Source of the DNA: Arthrobacter_B citreus
Lineage (GTDB): Bacteria > Actinomycetota > Actinomycetes > Actinomycetales > Micrococcaceae
Assembly: GCF_042429235.1 (NCBI RefSeq)
Contig: NZ_JBHMBA010000009.1
Length of the DNA: 64,000 nt
Reading direction: 5' to 3' (one strand)
The notes beneath the pieces are model-generated. The model saw nothing but the letters and a program-made list of their open reading frames with translations. It was not told the origin of the DNA and searched no databases. The position numbers and the translations under genes were made by a program. Each line of letters begins with the position of its first letter. Position 1 is the stretch's first letter. Shown here in pieces: positions 43,538-51,175 of this stretch.

Positions 43538-44515
43538 CTAGAGCGATGCTGCGCCGTCCGCGCCGCCGTCGGCTGCAGGCGCGGAACCGTCAGCAACGGA
43601 CGCCTGACCGTCGGCAGTGGTGGTTTCGGCACTGTTGGCTCCGGCGTCCTTGGCTTCGGCAATCCGGGCAAACGCGTGGATGTCGATGACCTCGCCGCGT
43701 GCCTTCGGGTCCACTCCGGCCGCCACGAGCGCATTCTCGGCCTGCGCCGGGCTGCCGGCCCAGCCGGACAGCGCCGCACGCAGTGTCTTGCGGCGCTGGG
43801 CGAAGGCGGCATCGATCACGGCGAAGACCTCTTCACGGGTGGCCGTCGTTTCGAGCGGTTCATGCCGGGTGAACCCGACCAGCCCGGAAGCGATCTTGGG
43901 TGCCGGCCAAAAGACGTTCATGCCAATGACGCCGGCCTTGCGCATGGTGGTGTACCACGCCGCTTTTACCGAAGGCACTCCATACACCTTGGAACCGGGA
44001 ACGGCGGCCAGGCGGTCGGCCACCTCATCCTGAACCATGACCAGGCCGTGCCGCAGCGACGGAAAGCGTTCGAGCAGGTGCAGCACCACGGGCACGGCCA
44101 CGTTGTACGGCAGGTTGGCCACCAGGGCCGTCGGCTCAACCGGCAGTTCCGTGATCCGCATCGCGTCGCCGAGCACCACGTGAAGATCGTCGGCCTTCTC
44201 AGGCCGCCAGGACTGGACCGTCGCGGGCAGGCGCGCAGCCAGGACGGGATCGATTTCCACGGCGACCACCGATTGTGCAGCGTCCAGGAGTCCCAGGGTG
44301 AGTGACCCCAGGCCCGGACCAACCTCCAGCACCGTTTCATCAGGTCCAATGCCTGCCGCAGCGACTATCCGGCGGATGGTGTTGCCGTCGATGACGAAGT
44401 TCTGCCCGAGGGTCTTCGTGGGGCGTACTCCCAGCTCGTCAGCAAGGGCGCGGATATCAGTGGCACCCAGCAGCGGTTTTACCGGTGGACGGGAGGCGGA
44501 AGCGGATTCAGTCAC
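43538..44515 (-). CDS. rsmA: 16S rRNA adenine(1518/1519) dimethyltransferase
   Basis: 325 residues. It dimethylates two adjacent adenines near the 3' end of 16S rRNA during 30S maturation. SAM motif I is LEVGPGLGSLTLGLL, and catalytic motif IV is NLPYNVAVPV near residue 135. The C-terminal 40 residues are an acidic Ala/Gly/Asp-rich extension unlike the compact family end and probably disordered. The start GTG 44515 is preceded by TAGTAT and six bases, a leaderless pattern. It is followed after 44 bp by ispE. Confidence 0.96.
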   Translation of the reverse strand: MTESASASRPPVKPLLGATDIRALADELGVRPTKTLGQNFVIDGNTIRRIVAAAGIGPDETVLEVGPGLGSLTLGLLDAAQSVVAVEIDPVLAARLPATVQSWRPEKADDLHVVLGDAMRITELPVEPTALVANLPYNVAVPVVLHLLERFPSLRHGLVMVQDEVADRLAAVPGSKVYGVPSVKAAWYTTMRKAGVIGMNVFWPAPKIASGLVGFTRHEPLETTATREEVFAVIDAAFAQRRKTLRAALSGWAGSPAQAENALVAAGVDPKARGEVIDIHAFARIAEAKDAGANSAETTTADGQASVADGSAPAADGGADGAASL

Positions 44516-44770
44516 TGAGTAATACTAGCCGAGCATGCCATCACGGTTCCGGGCGGGAACCCGCACACCGGCGGTCAACGGGGGCTGATGTGTCCGTCAG
44601 TCCGGCCAGTCCCCCACCGCCGTAGAAGCCGCTGCCAGCCGTTCAATCGTCTTCATCGTGTTTCCTTCCGGAATCGGCATGCACTCTGCCACCCCCGCTG
44701 GACGCTCGGTAGCATTTGGCTCGGAGGCACAGTTCAAGTGTCCCGCGGCCCGAGATCGGCGGAAACAACA

Positions 44771-46027
44771 ATGGGCAAAACCTTCGGAAAACGGCTGCAA
44801 TCCGTGCGCATGGACCGGCGGCTGACCCAGGCGGAACTTGGCGGCGACATGTTCCGGGCCCGTGATATTTCGCAGCTGGAAAAGGGCCGCAGGGAGCCCA
44901 CGGGCGGTGCGGTGCGGCTGCTGGCCGAGCGGCTCACGGCGGTGCAGGGCTTCCCGCAGCCCCATCCCGGAGAGGACAGCCGTACGTTTCTTGAGTTCTC
45001 CGCCGCGCAGGCCTGGGATGAGCGGAATTACCCGGCATCGCGCAGATATTCCCAGCATGCTGCTGATGCCGCCCTGGCCGACGGCGACCCGATGGGCTGG
45101 TGGGAGCTGAGCTTCCTCGCCGCCGCATGCCTGCGCAGGATGCACCAGTATCAGGAGTGCATGGCCGAGGCGGAAATGCTGGCACTGCATCCGCTGGCAG
45201 CCGAGGGCCAGCCCCTGCGTCCGCAGGCCGAGACGCTGTTGGCAACGGCGTGCCAGGGATCCGGCCGCCTCCCGGAAGCGGTGAACCACGCACGGCGGGC
45301 GCTGGAGCTTGGCTTGTCGGCGAGGTTGGGCGCCGACGAGCTCGTCGAGGTCTACCAGGCGCTGATTGCGGCGCTGTCGGAGAGCGGCTACCAGGACGAG
45401 GCCTGGGGATACTGCCAGACCCTCCTCATCCCGCTCTTGGAGGCAACCCCTGACCGCCAGACGTGCGGCAAGGGGCACTGGGCCGTGGGAAACGTCGCCT
45501 TCCGCCGGGGGGACGCTGCCGCCGGAATCCGCCACCATACCCGCGCCGGCTCACTGCTGACGCCGGACGCGGATCTGGAGGTCTGGGCAGCGTTCAACCG
45601 TGCCTCGGCCGCGATGCGGCTGGCGGAGGGACTCCACGACGACGCGACACGGGAGTGCATGGTGCATGCGGAAACCGCCCTGTCGGTGGTGGGCGGCACC
45701 GAAGAAGAGGCACTTTCCCTTCAGCACAGCCGCGGCCGGTGGCTTCAATTGAGGGGAAACCACGTAGCGGCCGCCCGGGCACTTGGTGATGTGTACGCAC
45801 ACCGGGACGCGCTGTCGCCGCAGGATGCCGGTGAAGTGGCCCTGCACCTGGCTATCAGTGTTGCGGCCCTGGGCAGGTGCCGGGAAGCGGTTGATCTGTT
45901 GGATAAGAGTGCAGCGGCCTTCCATGCCGCAGGGGCCGTGGCACGGGCGGGCCATGCCGGCCGCCTGGCAGCGGAGGCGCGGACCGGAACCTCGGTGGAC
46001 TTAACGAACCGGACCGGGTCCTGGTGA
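44771..46027 (+). CDS. XRE-family HTH regulator with TPR-like sensor region
   Basis: 418 residues from ATG 44771; upstream in-frame codons encode no conserved sequence. Residues 1-65 are a Cro/C1-type HTH (GKRLQSVRMDRRLTQAELGG, ISQLEKGRREPT). The remaining 350 residues are helical repeats with TPR spacing (WWELSFLAAACLRRM, LLATACQGSGRLPEAVNHAR). This architecture often senses a peptide or protein partner; none is evident nearby. It is plus-stranded between rsmA and rpf, diverging from the first and converging on the second. Confidence 0.85.
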   Translation: MGKTFGKRLQSVRMDRRLTQAELGGDMFRARDISQLEKGRREPTGGAVRLLAERLTAVQGFPQPHPGEDSRTFLEFSAAQAWDERNYPASRRYSQHAADAALADGDPMGWWELSFLAAACLRRMHQYQECMAEAEMLALHPLAAEGQPLRPQAETLLATACQGSGRLPEAVNHARRALELGLSARLGADELVEVYQALIAALSESGYQDEAWGYCQTLLIPLLEATPDRQTCGKGHWAVGNVAFRRGDAAAGIRHHTRAGSLLTPDADLEVWAAFNRASAAMRLAEGLHDDATRECMVHAETALSVVGGTEEEALSLQHSRGRWLQLRGNHVAAARALGDVYAHRDALSPQDAGEVALHLAISVAALGRCREAVDLLDKSAAAFHAAGAVARAGHAGRLAAEARTGTSVDLTNRTGSW

Positions 46028-46071
46028 GGTCCCGGTCCGGATTGTTGCAGAGGCTTAGCGTGCCTGCCCGC

Positions 46072-47208
46072 TCAGAGCAGGCCCAGCTTGGCGGCGCAGG
46101 CCGGCCAGTGGCCCCATCCTCCGTTGGCGCGCAGTTTCTCGGCGACGGCAATCTGCTGTTCCGGGGTGGCGTCGGCGGCGATCGGCGCATACTGGCCGCC
46201 TCCGGCTCCGAGCCAGCTCGAAACGCTGAACTGCAGGCCGCCGGAATAGCCGTTTCCGGTGTTGATATGCCAGTTTCCGTTGGACTCGCACTGCGCCAGC
46301 GCGGCCCATGTTCCACCGGAAGGTGCGGTGCCGCCGGGTGCCGACGGAGCGGGAGCGGCAGGCTTTTTCTTGGTGCCCACTGCAATTTGTTCCGCGACCG
46401 GCGGGAGGGCAACGGTTTCGCTGACCAGGGTTCGGCTGGCCTCCACGCCGTCGACCAGGACGGTGCTGAACACGCGGACGATCTCGCCCGGGGTTCCCTT
46501 GGCAGTGACCTTCTTCTCGCCCTCAAGCAGGTTGGGGTCAGGGACTTCGGTGGATTCGTAGGGCACCGGCTCGGTGACGGTGTCCTGCTCGCCGGGCTGC
46601 ACGCGGGTAATCTTCAGCGCCATGCCGTCCACCAGGGCAGTGCTGGCCGGGACGGTCAGGCGGTCTGTTGCGGCCAGGGTGATGCCCGCTTCATCGAGCA
46701 GTTCGGCGACGGTTCCCGATGTCGTCGGGCGGTCATAGGACGTGCCGTCCATGACCATCGTGACCGTCTTGGGGGTGGAAATCGAAAGCCGGTCATTGAG
46801 CCCGTTCAGCGCGGTGTCCAGCGAAGCGGACACCGCCGAGTTCGAGGCGACGCGAAGCTCCGACACCAGATCGGCCACGGTCTGGCCGGTGGTGCTGACC
46901 GTGTGGCCTTCACCGTCCAGCGTCACGTCAACCGTTTTGGCCTTGAAGACCTCGATGGCGGTCCCGTCGGTGACCTCCTCGGTCAGGGCCGGACTCACGC
47001 GGTCCGCCGCGGTGACCTGTACATCGGCCTTTTGAAGGACCTCGGCAACCGTGCCTCCGAAGGTCATCACGTCAGTGCTTTGACCATCGACGGTCAGGGA
47101 AACGGATTTGTTGGTGCCGATGAACGCCACCAGCCCCAGGATGAGGGCAACCATGACGACGGCCTGCCCGGTCAGTTTTACCCCACGCCTCACGAGTGCA
47201 TGTGCCAC
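46072..47208 (-). CDS. rpfB: Resuscitation-promoting factor, RpfB architecture
   Basis: About 378 residues from GTG 47208. One N-terminal membrane segment (LTGQAVVMVALILGLVAFIG) is followed by three DUF348 repeats (VTLDGEGHTVSTTGQTVADL type), a G5 domain (TEPVPYESTEVPDPNLLEGE), a Pro/Ala linker and a C-terminal Rpf lysozyme-like domain. That domain starts TWAALAQCESNGNWHINTGNGYSGG with the catalytic Glu, and ends with paired Trp/Cys (GGWGHWPACAAKLGL). It cleaves peptidoglycan and stimulates exit from dormancy. The open frame extends further upstream, but its first 42 residues look non-coding. A CRP/GlxR-like site lies about 280 bp upstream. Confidence 0.93.
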   Translation of the reverse strand: MAHALVRRGVKLTGQAVVMVALILGLVAFIGTNKSVSLTVDGQSTDVMTFGGTVAEVLQKADVQVTAADRVSPALTEEVTDGTAIEVFKAKTVDVTLDGEGHTVSTTGQTVADLVSELRVASNSAVSASLDTALNGLNDRLSISTPKTVTMVMDGTSYDRPTTSGTVAELLDEAGITLAATDRLTVPASTALVDGMALKITRVQPGEQDTVTEPVPYESTEVPDPNLLEGEKKVTAKGTPGEIVRVFSTVLVDGVEASRTLVSETVALPPVAEQIAVGTKKKPAAPAPSAPGGTAPSGGTWAALAQCESNGNWHINTGNGYSGGLQFSVSSWLGAGGGQYAPIAADATPEQQIAVAEKLRANGGWGHWPACAAKLGLL

Positions 47209-47569
47209 GAAATTCCAAACGTTATGAGCGTCCGGGCACGGGGATAAGGGCGCGCGGCACCGTTCTCCCCGGATCGCACGGGGCGGAGCTTTGCACAGGC
47301 GTGGAACCGCAGCCGGAACCGGGCACAGGGGCATCGCCGCATCTCAACTGAAATGAGCGCGCAACTGTTCACAGGACGGTGCGTGGTTCAGTATTAGTTC
47401 CGGTGCCTTCCCCGACCCCGGCTAATAGGTCCCTACCGTAACCGAACCGTGATGTGAGGGCAACCCGAGTATTTTGAGGTTTTTGTGACGCAGGTGACAC
47501 AAGTGGTTTGGGTCACGGCGCCGCCGTCCCGTGCCACCGTCCTTCTCCATTGCCTGTAAAGGGCAGTGC
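47209..47569. other. 361-bp upstream region of rpf
   Basis: No gene. The part nearest rpf (47209-47390) is GC-rich. The middle and distal part (47390-47510) is more AT-rich and includes the CRP-like palindrome at 47483-47502. I looked for a c-di-AMP (ydaO) riboswitch, known upstream of some actinobacterial cell-wall hydrolases, and did not see its conserved core. Confidence 0.5.
47483..47502. promoter_or_regulatory. CRP/GlxR-like binding site upstream of rpf
   Basis: TTGTGACGCAGGTGACACAA fits TGTGA-N6-TCACA with one mismatch in the second half-site and has extended TTGTG/CACAA ends. CRP-type control of rpf genes is known in mycobacteria (Rv3676-rpfA) and corynebacteria (GlxR-rpf2). Confidence 0.5.
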
Positions 47570-48487
47570 TTAGAGGGCGGAACCGTCCGCCCAGGAGCCG
47601 TAGACCCGAACCGTATTCTCGACCAAATCGGTACCGAGTTCAGCAACATCCACTCCCAGCTGGGCAGCCATGAACCGGACCGTGAATGGCACCATATAGC
47701 TGGCATTTGGGCGGCCACGGTACGGATGCGGGGTGAGGAAAGGGGAATCAGTCTCCACCAGCAGGAGCTCACGCCGCGCCACTGCAAGGGCCTCACGGAG
47801 GTTTCCGGCGTTCTTGAAGGTGAGGGTGCCGGCGAAGGACATGTTCCATCCGTTTTCATTACAGATCCGGGCCAGATCCCGGTCGCCGGAGAAACAGTGG
47901 AAAACGACGTTCTCCGGGGCTCCCTCCTCCAGCAGGACCCGCACGACGTCGTCGTGGGCGTCCCGGTCGTGGATCTGCAGGGCCAGGCCCAGCCGCTTGG
48001 CGATGTCGATGTGCCGGCGGAATGAATACTGCTGGCGCTCGACGCCGTCGGAGCCGGTGCGGAAATAGTCCAGGCCGGTTTCACCGATGCCGCGCACCCG
48101 GGGGTGCCTTGCCAGTGCTTCGATTTCTTCCAGCGCGGCGTCCAGCGAACCCGCCGCCGCCAGCACCGGAGCGTCATTGGGATGGATTGCCACCGCACCG
48201 AGCAGCCGCGGTTCCCCGTCCAGGACCCGAACCGTAAAGCGGGACGATTCCAGATCCGTTCCCACCTGCACCGCACCGCGGACACCCGCCGATTCGGCTG
48301 CGTCCATGGCCTCGCGGACGCCAGCGGTGCCGGTCTCGCCCGGGGCAAAATCCAAGTGGGTGTGGTTGTCAATAACCGGCACCGGAAGCGGTTCCGGCGC
48401 CGGAGGGTAGGGTTTCCCCGAGCCGGAAGCAAAGTCCAGATAAGCGGCGGGGATTTCGCCCGGAACATAACCACTGTCATTACACAT
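47570..48487 (-). CDS. TatD-family metal-dependent hydrolase/DNase
   Basis: 305 residues from ATG 48487 (AAGGAC upstream); longer in-frame starts lack conservation. A TIM-barrel amidohydrolase with metal ligands in VIDNHTHLDF (HxH, near residue 41), GETGLDYF (Glu), QIHDRDAHDD (His), FHCFSGD (His) and VETDSPFLTPHPYRGR (Asp). Family members are Mg-dependent exonucleases or D-aminoacyl-tRNA-like hydrolases. It lies upstream of rpf on the same strand, as in many actinobacteria, and diverges from the MoxR gene. Confidence 0.93.
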   Translation of the reverse strand: MCNDSGYVPGEIPAAYLDFASGSGKPYPPAPEPLPVPVIDNHTHLDFAPGETGTAGVREAMDAAESAGVRGAVQVGTDLESSRFTVRVLDGEPRLLGAVAIHPNDAPVLAAAGSLDAALEEIEALARHPRVRGIGETGLDYFRTGSDGVERQQYSFRRHIDIAKRLGLALQIHDRDAHDDVVRVLLEEGAPENVVFHCFSGDRDLARICNENGWNMSFAGTLTFKNAGNLREALAVARRELLLVETDSPFLTPHPYRGRPNASYMVPFTVRFMAAQLGVDVAELGTDLVENTVRVYGSWADGSAL

Positions 48488-48614
48488 GTCCTTAACCCTA
48501 AGTGAGCTTGTAACCTGTACAGACATAGGCCGCCGCCTAACCGGCGGAGCCTTTTCAGCGTCGCTAGCGGCTCCCGTCCCGGGTTCCCTGCGATCCCCGG
48601 CTTGGAAGGTATCC

Positions 48615-49688
48615 ATGGACGCTCGAAATCCCGCAGCCACCGCACAGTATTCCGGGAACGTCCCCGCAGCGGCGGCACCCGGGGAACCGGCCGCTTGGAA
48701 CCGCAGGGCAGAGACCCCTCCGGATGCCGAGGCGTTCCACAAGGCAGCATCGGGCATCCTCGCATCCATCAACACCGTCATTGACGGCAAGGAGGAGGCA
48801 GCGTCCCTGGTGCTGACGGTCCTGCTTGCCCAGGGACACGTGCTCTTGGAAGACGTTCCCGGAGTCGGCAAGACGCTTCTCGCCAAGACGCTCGCGCGGA
48901 CCATCGACTGCTCCGTCACCCGGATCCAATTCACTCCGGACCTGCTGCCCTCGGACGTCACGGGCGTTTCGATCTACAACCAGGATTCCCACCGGTTCGA
49001 GTTCCGCCAGGGACCCATCTTCGCGAACATCGTGATCGGTGATGAAATCAACCGCGCCTCCGCCAAGACCCAATCAGCCCTGCTGGAGTGCATGGAGGAA
49101 CGCCAGGTGACGGTGGACGGCGGCACGTACCGGCTGGCCGAGCCCTTCATGGTGGTGGCTACCCAGAACCCCATCGAGATGGAGGGCACCTATCCCCTCC
49201 CCGAGGCCCAGCGAGACCGGTTCATGGCGCGCATTTCCATGGGTTACCCGGATGCCCGGTCGGAAATCGAAATGCTGGAGTCCCATCAGTCGACGTCGCC
49301 GCTGGACAAGGTTGCCGCCGTCGTCGACGTCGGTGAAGTCGCTGCCATGACGGCCCGGGTGCGGGATATCTTCGTTTCCAGTGCCGTGAAGGAATACACC
49401 GTGGCCATCGGCCGGGCTACCCGTGAACACGCCCATCTGAGGCTTGGCGCCAGTCCCAGGGCGCTGCTGCAGCTGCTGCGGGCCGCCAAGGCCCACGCAG
49501 CCCTGGCGGGGCGGGATTTTGTTCTGCCGGATGACATCTCGCATTTGGCCGACGCGGTGCTCGCGCACCGGATTATCCTGGACCGCAAAGCGGCCAGCTC
49601 CGGCGAAACGCCAAGCGGCTTGCTGGCCCACCTGCTGGCCCGCGTTCCCGTACCGCGCAGCCCGGCCGGCGAGCGCATGAGGCGGTAA
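48615..49688 (+). CDS. MoxR-family AAA+ ATPase
   Basis: 357 residues from ATG 48615, five bases after GGAAGG. Walker A GVGKTLLAKTLAR, the MoxR block GDEINRASAKTQSALLECMEE (Walker B), sensor motif VVATQNPIEMEGTYPLPEAQ and a C-terminal lid domain are present. MoxR ATPases act as chaperones for complexes with DUF58 and VWA proteins. It is the first gene of an operon with the DUF58 and transglutaminase genes. Confidence 0.95.
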   Translation: MDARNPAATAQYSGNVPAAAAPGEPAAWNRRAETPPDAEAFHKAASGILASINTVIDGKEEAASLVLTVLLAQGHVLLEDVPGVGKTLLAKTLARTIDCSVTRIQFTPDLLPSDVTGVSIYNQDSHRFEFRQGPIFANIVIGDEINRASAKTQSALLECMEERQVTVDGGTYRLAEPFMVVATQNPIEMEGTYPLPEAQRDRFMARISMGYPDARSEIEMLESHQSTSPLDKVAAVVDVGEVAAMTARVRDIFVSSAVKEYTVAIGRATREHAHLRLGASPRALLQLLRAAKAHAALAGRDFVLPDDISHLADAVLAHRIILDRKAASSGETPSGLLAHLLARVPVPRSPAGERMRR

Positions 49689-49753
49689 ACAGCAGTAAAA
49701 CCCGCCAGGATTTCCGTTAGTGACGTACGCACCACCATCTGTGGGAAGGCTTC

Positions 49754-51175
49754 ATGGAATCAGCGACAACACGGCTCCTCACACCGCGCGGCTGGGGCCT
49801 GATGCTGGCGGGTTTGGCGGCACTGCTCATGGCACAGGTCATGGGCCGCCGGGACGTCCTTGTCCTCGCGGTGTTCCTGCTGGCGCTGCCGCTGCTGTCA
49901 GCCCTGGCGCTGCGCCTGGTGAAGCCTGTGTTCGACGTCGAACGCACCTTCAGTTCGGGGACGGTGGAAACGGGAATCCCGGTGACTGTGGTGCTTACGC
50001 TGCGCACCCCCCGGCCCGTCCGGGAGAGCGCCACCATGAGGGAAGGACTGCCCCTGCGCTTCGGGGAAAGCCCGGTGTTTCGGTTTCCGGCGCGGTTCAC
50101 TGCTCCGGACGGCGCCAGCAGTTATGAATACCAGCTTCGCTCTGCCCGTCGGGGACTGTTTCCGATCGGACCCGTCACGGCGGAATTCCAGGACCTCTTT
50201 GGGCTCGCCCGCCGCCGGCACACCCTTGGCACCGCAGACTCCCTGGTGGTTTCCCCGGCGCCGCGGGCCCTGCCCCGCACGCCGCTGGGCGGTCCGCGCG
50301 GAACGGAGGGATCGGTTTCCAACCCCCGCCGCGGCAGCCCCAGCGAGGATGACGTGTCCACCCGGGAATACCGTTCCGGAGATCCAATGCGCCGCGTCCA
50401 TTGGGCGGCCACAGCGCGGCATGGGGAATTGATGGTCCGGCAGGAAGAACCGGTGACATCCCCCGGCGCCACCCTGCTGATCGATGCGAGGGAAGGCTGC
50501 TATGCCGGCGGTGTCGCCTCCACCCTGTGGCTGGAACCTGCCGGCGGCAACGGTCTGTCCACCTCCGAATCCTTTGAATGGGCGGTGACCGCCGCAGTCT
50601 CCGCGGCTGCGCATTTGGTCGAAAACGGCTATTCGCTTCACCTGCTGGATGCATTTGCACGCCCCGGCCTCGCCCGCTCCCCCTCAGCTCCGGAACCCCG
50701 GCAGCGCGACTTCAATGGCCCCACCGGGCTGCAGGATATTGCCGACGGGCTGGCGGCCTTGGGGCTGGAGTCCGGCGCTCCGGAGCGGCAGCGGAACTCC
50801 GGCGACGGCGATGCCGCCGGTAGCGGCGGGGACACCGACCACACCCCGGGTAACGGCGGCGGAGCTTTTGGAGATGCGCTCCTGGACTCCCTGGCCCAGC
50901 GCCGGCGTGGCCCCCTGGTGGCCGTGCTGGGACGCCTGACTGCCGAGGAAGCCCAGCGGCTGGCTCCGGCTGCCGACTATGCGTCCCGTGCCTGCGCGAT
51001 CCTGGTGGTCGACCGGTTGCCGGAAGCCGCCCCCGCGCTGGCCGTCCTGCGGGCCGGCGGCTGGGACGCCTCGGCAGCCACCCCCGAGTCCGACCCCGCC
51101 CGCGTCTGGGCAGCGTTTGGGGATCCCTCAGTCCTTCCCGTTCCCGTTTCCACCGCACGGGAGGACCGCCCATGA
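49754..51175 (+). CDS. DUF58 domain membrane-associated protein
   Basis: 473 residues. Two N-terminal hydrophobic segments (LMLAGLAALLMAQVM, VFLLALPLLSALAL) precede a beta-rich region. The DUF58 core is STREYRSGDPMRRVHWAATARHGELMVRQEE-like; the hallmark is REYRSGDPMRRVHW near residue 205. Residues about 340-400 are Gly/Asp-rich and low complexity. Partner of MoxR in cell-envelope stress or assembly systems of unknown exact role. It overlaps the transglutaminase gene by 4 nt. Confidence 0.92.
   Translation: MESATTRLLTPRGWGLMLAGLAALLMAQVMGRRDVLVLAVFLLALPLLSALALRLVKPVFDVERTFSSGTVETGIPVTVVLTLRTPRPVRESATMREGLPLRFGESPVFRFPARFTAPDGASSYEYQLRSARRGLFPIGPVTAEFQDLFGLARRRHTLGTADSLVVSPAPRALPRTPLGGPRGTEGSVSNPRRGSPSEDDVSTREYRSGDPMRRVHWAATARHGELMVRQEEPVTSPGATLLIDAREGCYAGGVASTLWLEPAGGNGLSTSESFEWAVTAAVSAAAHLVENGYSLHLLDAFARPGLARSPSAPEPRQRDFNGPTGLQDIADGLAALGLESGAPERQRNSGDGDAAGSGGDTDHTPGNGGGAFGDALLDSLAQRRRGPLVAVLGRLTAEEAQRLAPAADYASRACAILVVDRLPEAAPALAVLRAGGWDASAATPESDPARVWAAFGDPSVLPVPVSTAREDRP

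Noticed and set aside
46024..47247. A 407-codon plus-strand frame opposite rpf
   Set aside because: Antisense shadow without family motifs; the minus strand encodes DUF348, G5 and Rpf domains.
47209..47569. Possible c-di-AMP (ydaO) riboswitch before rpf
   Set aside because: The conserved purine-rich core and GCCGAA-type segments of the motif could not be found on the minus strand.
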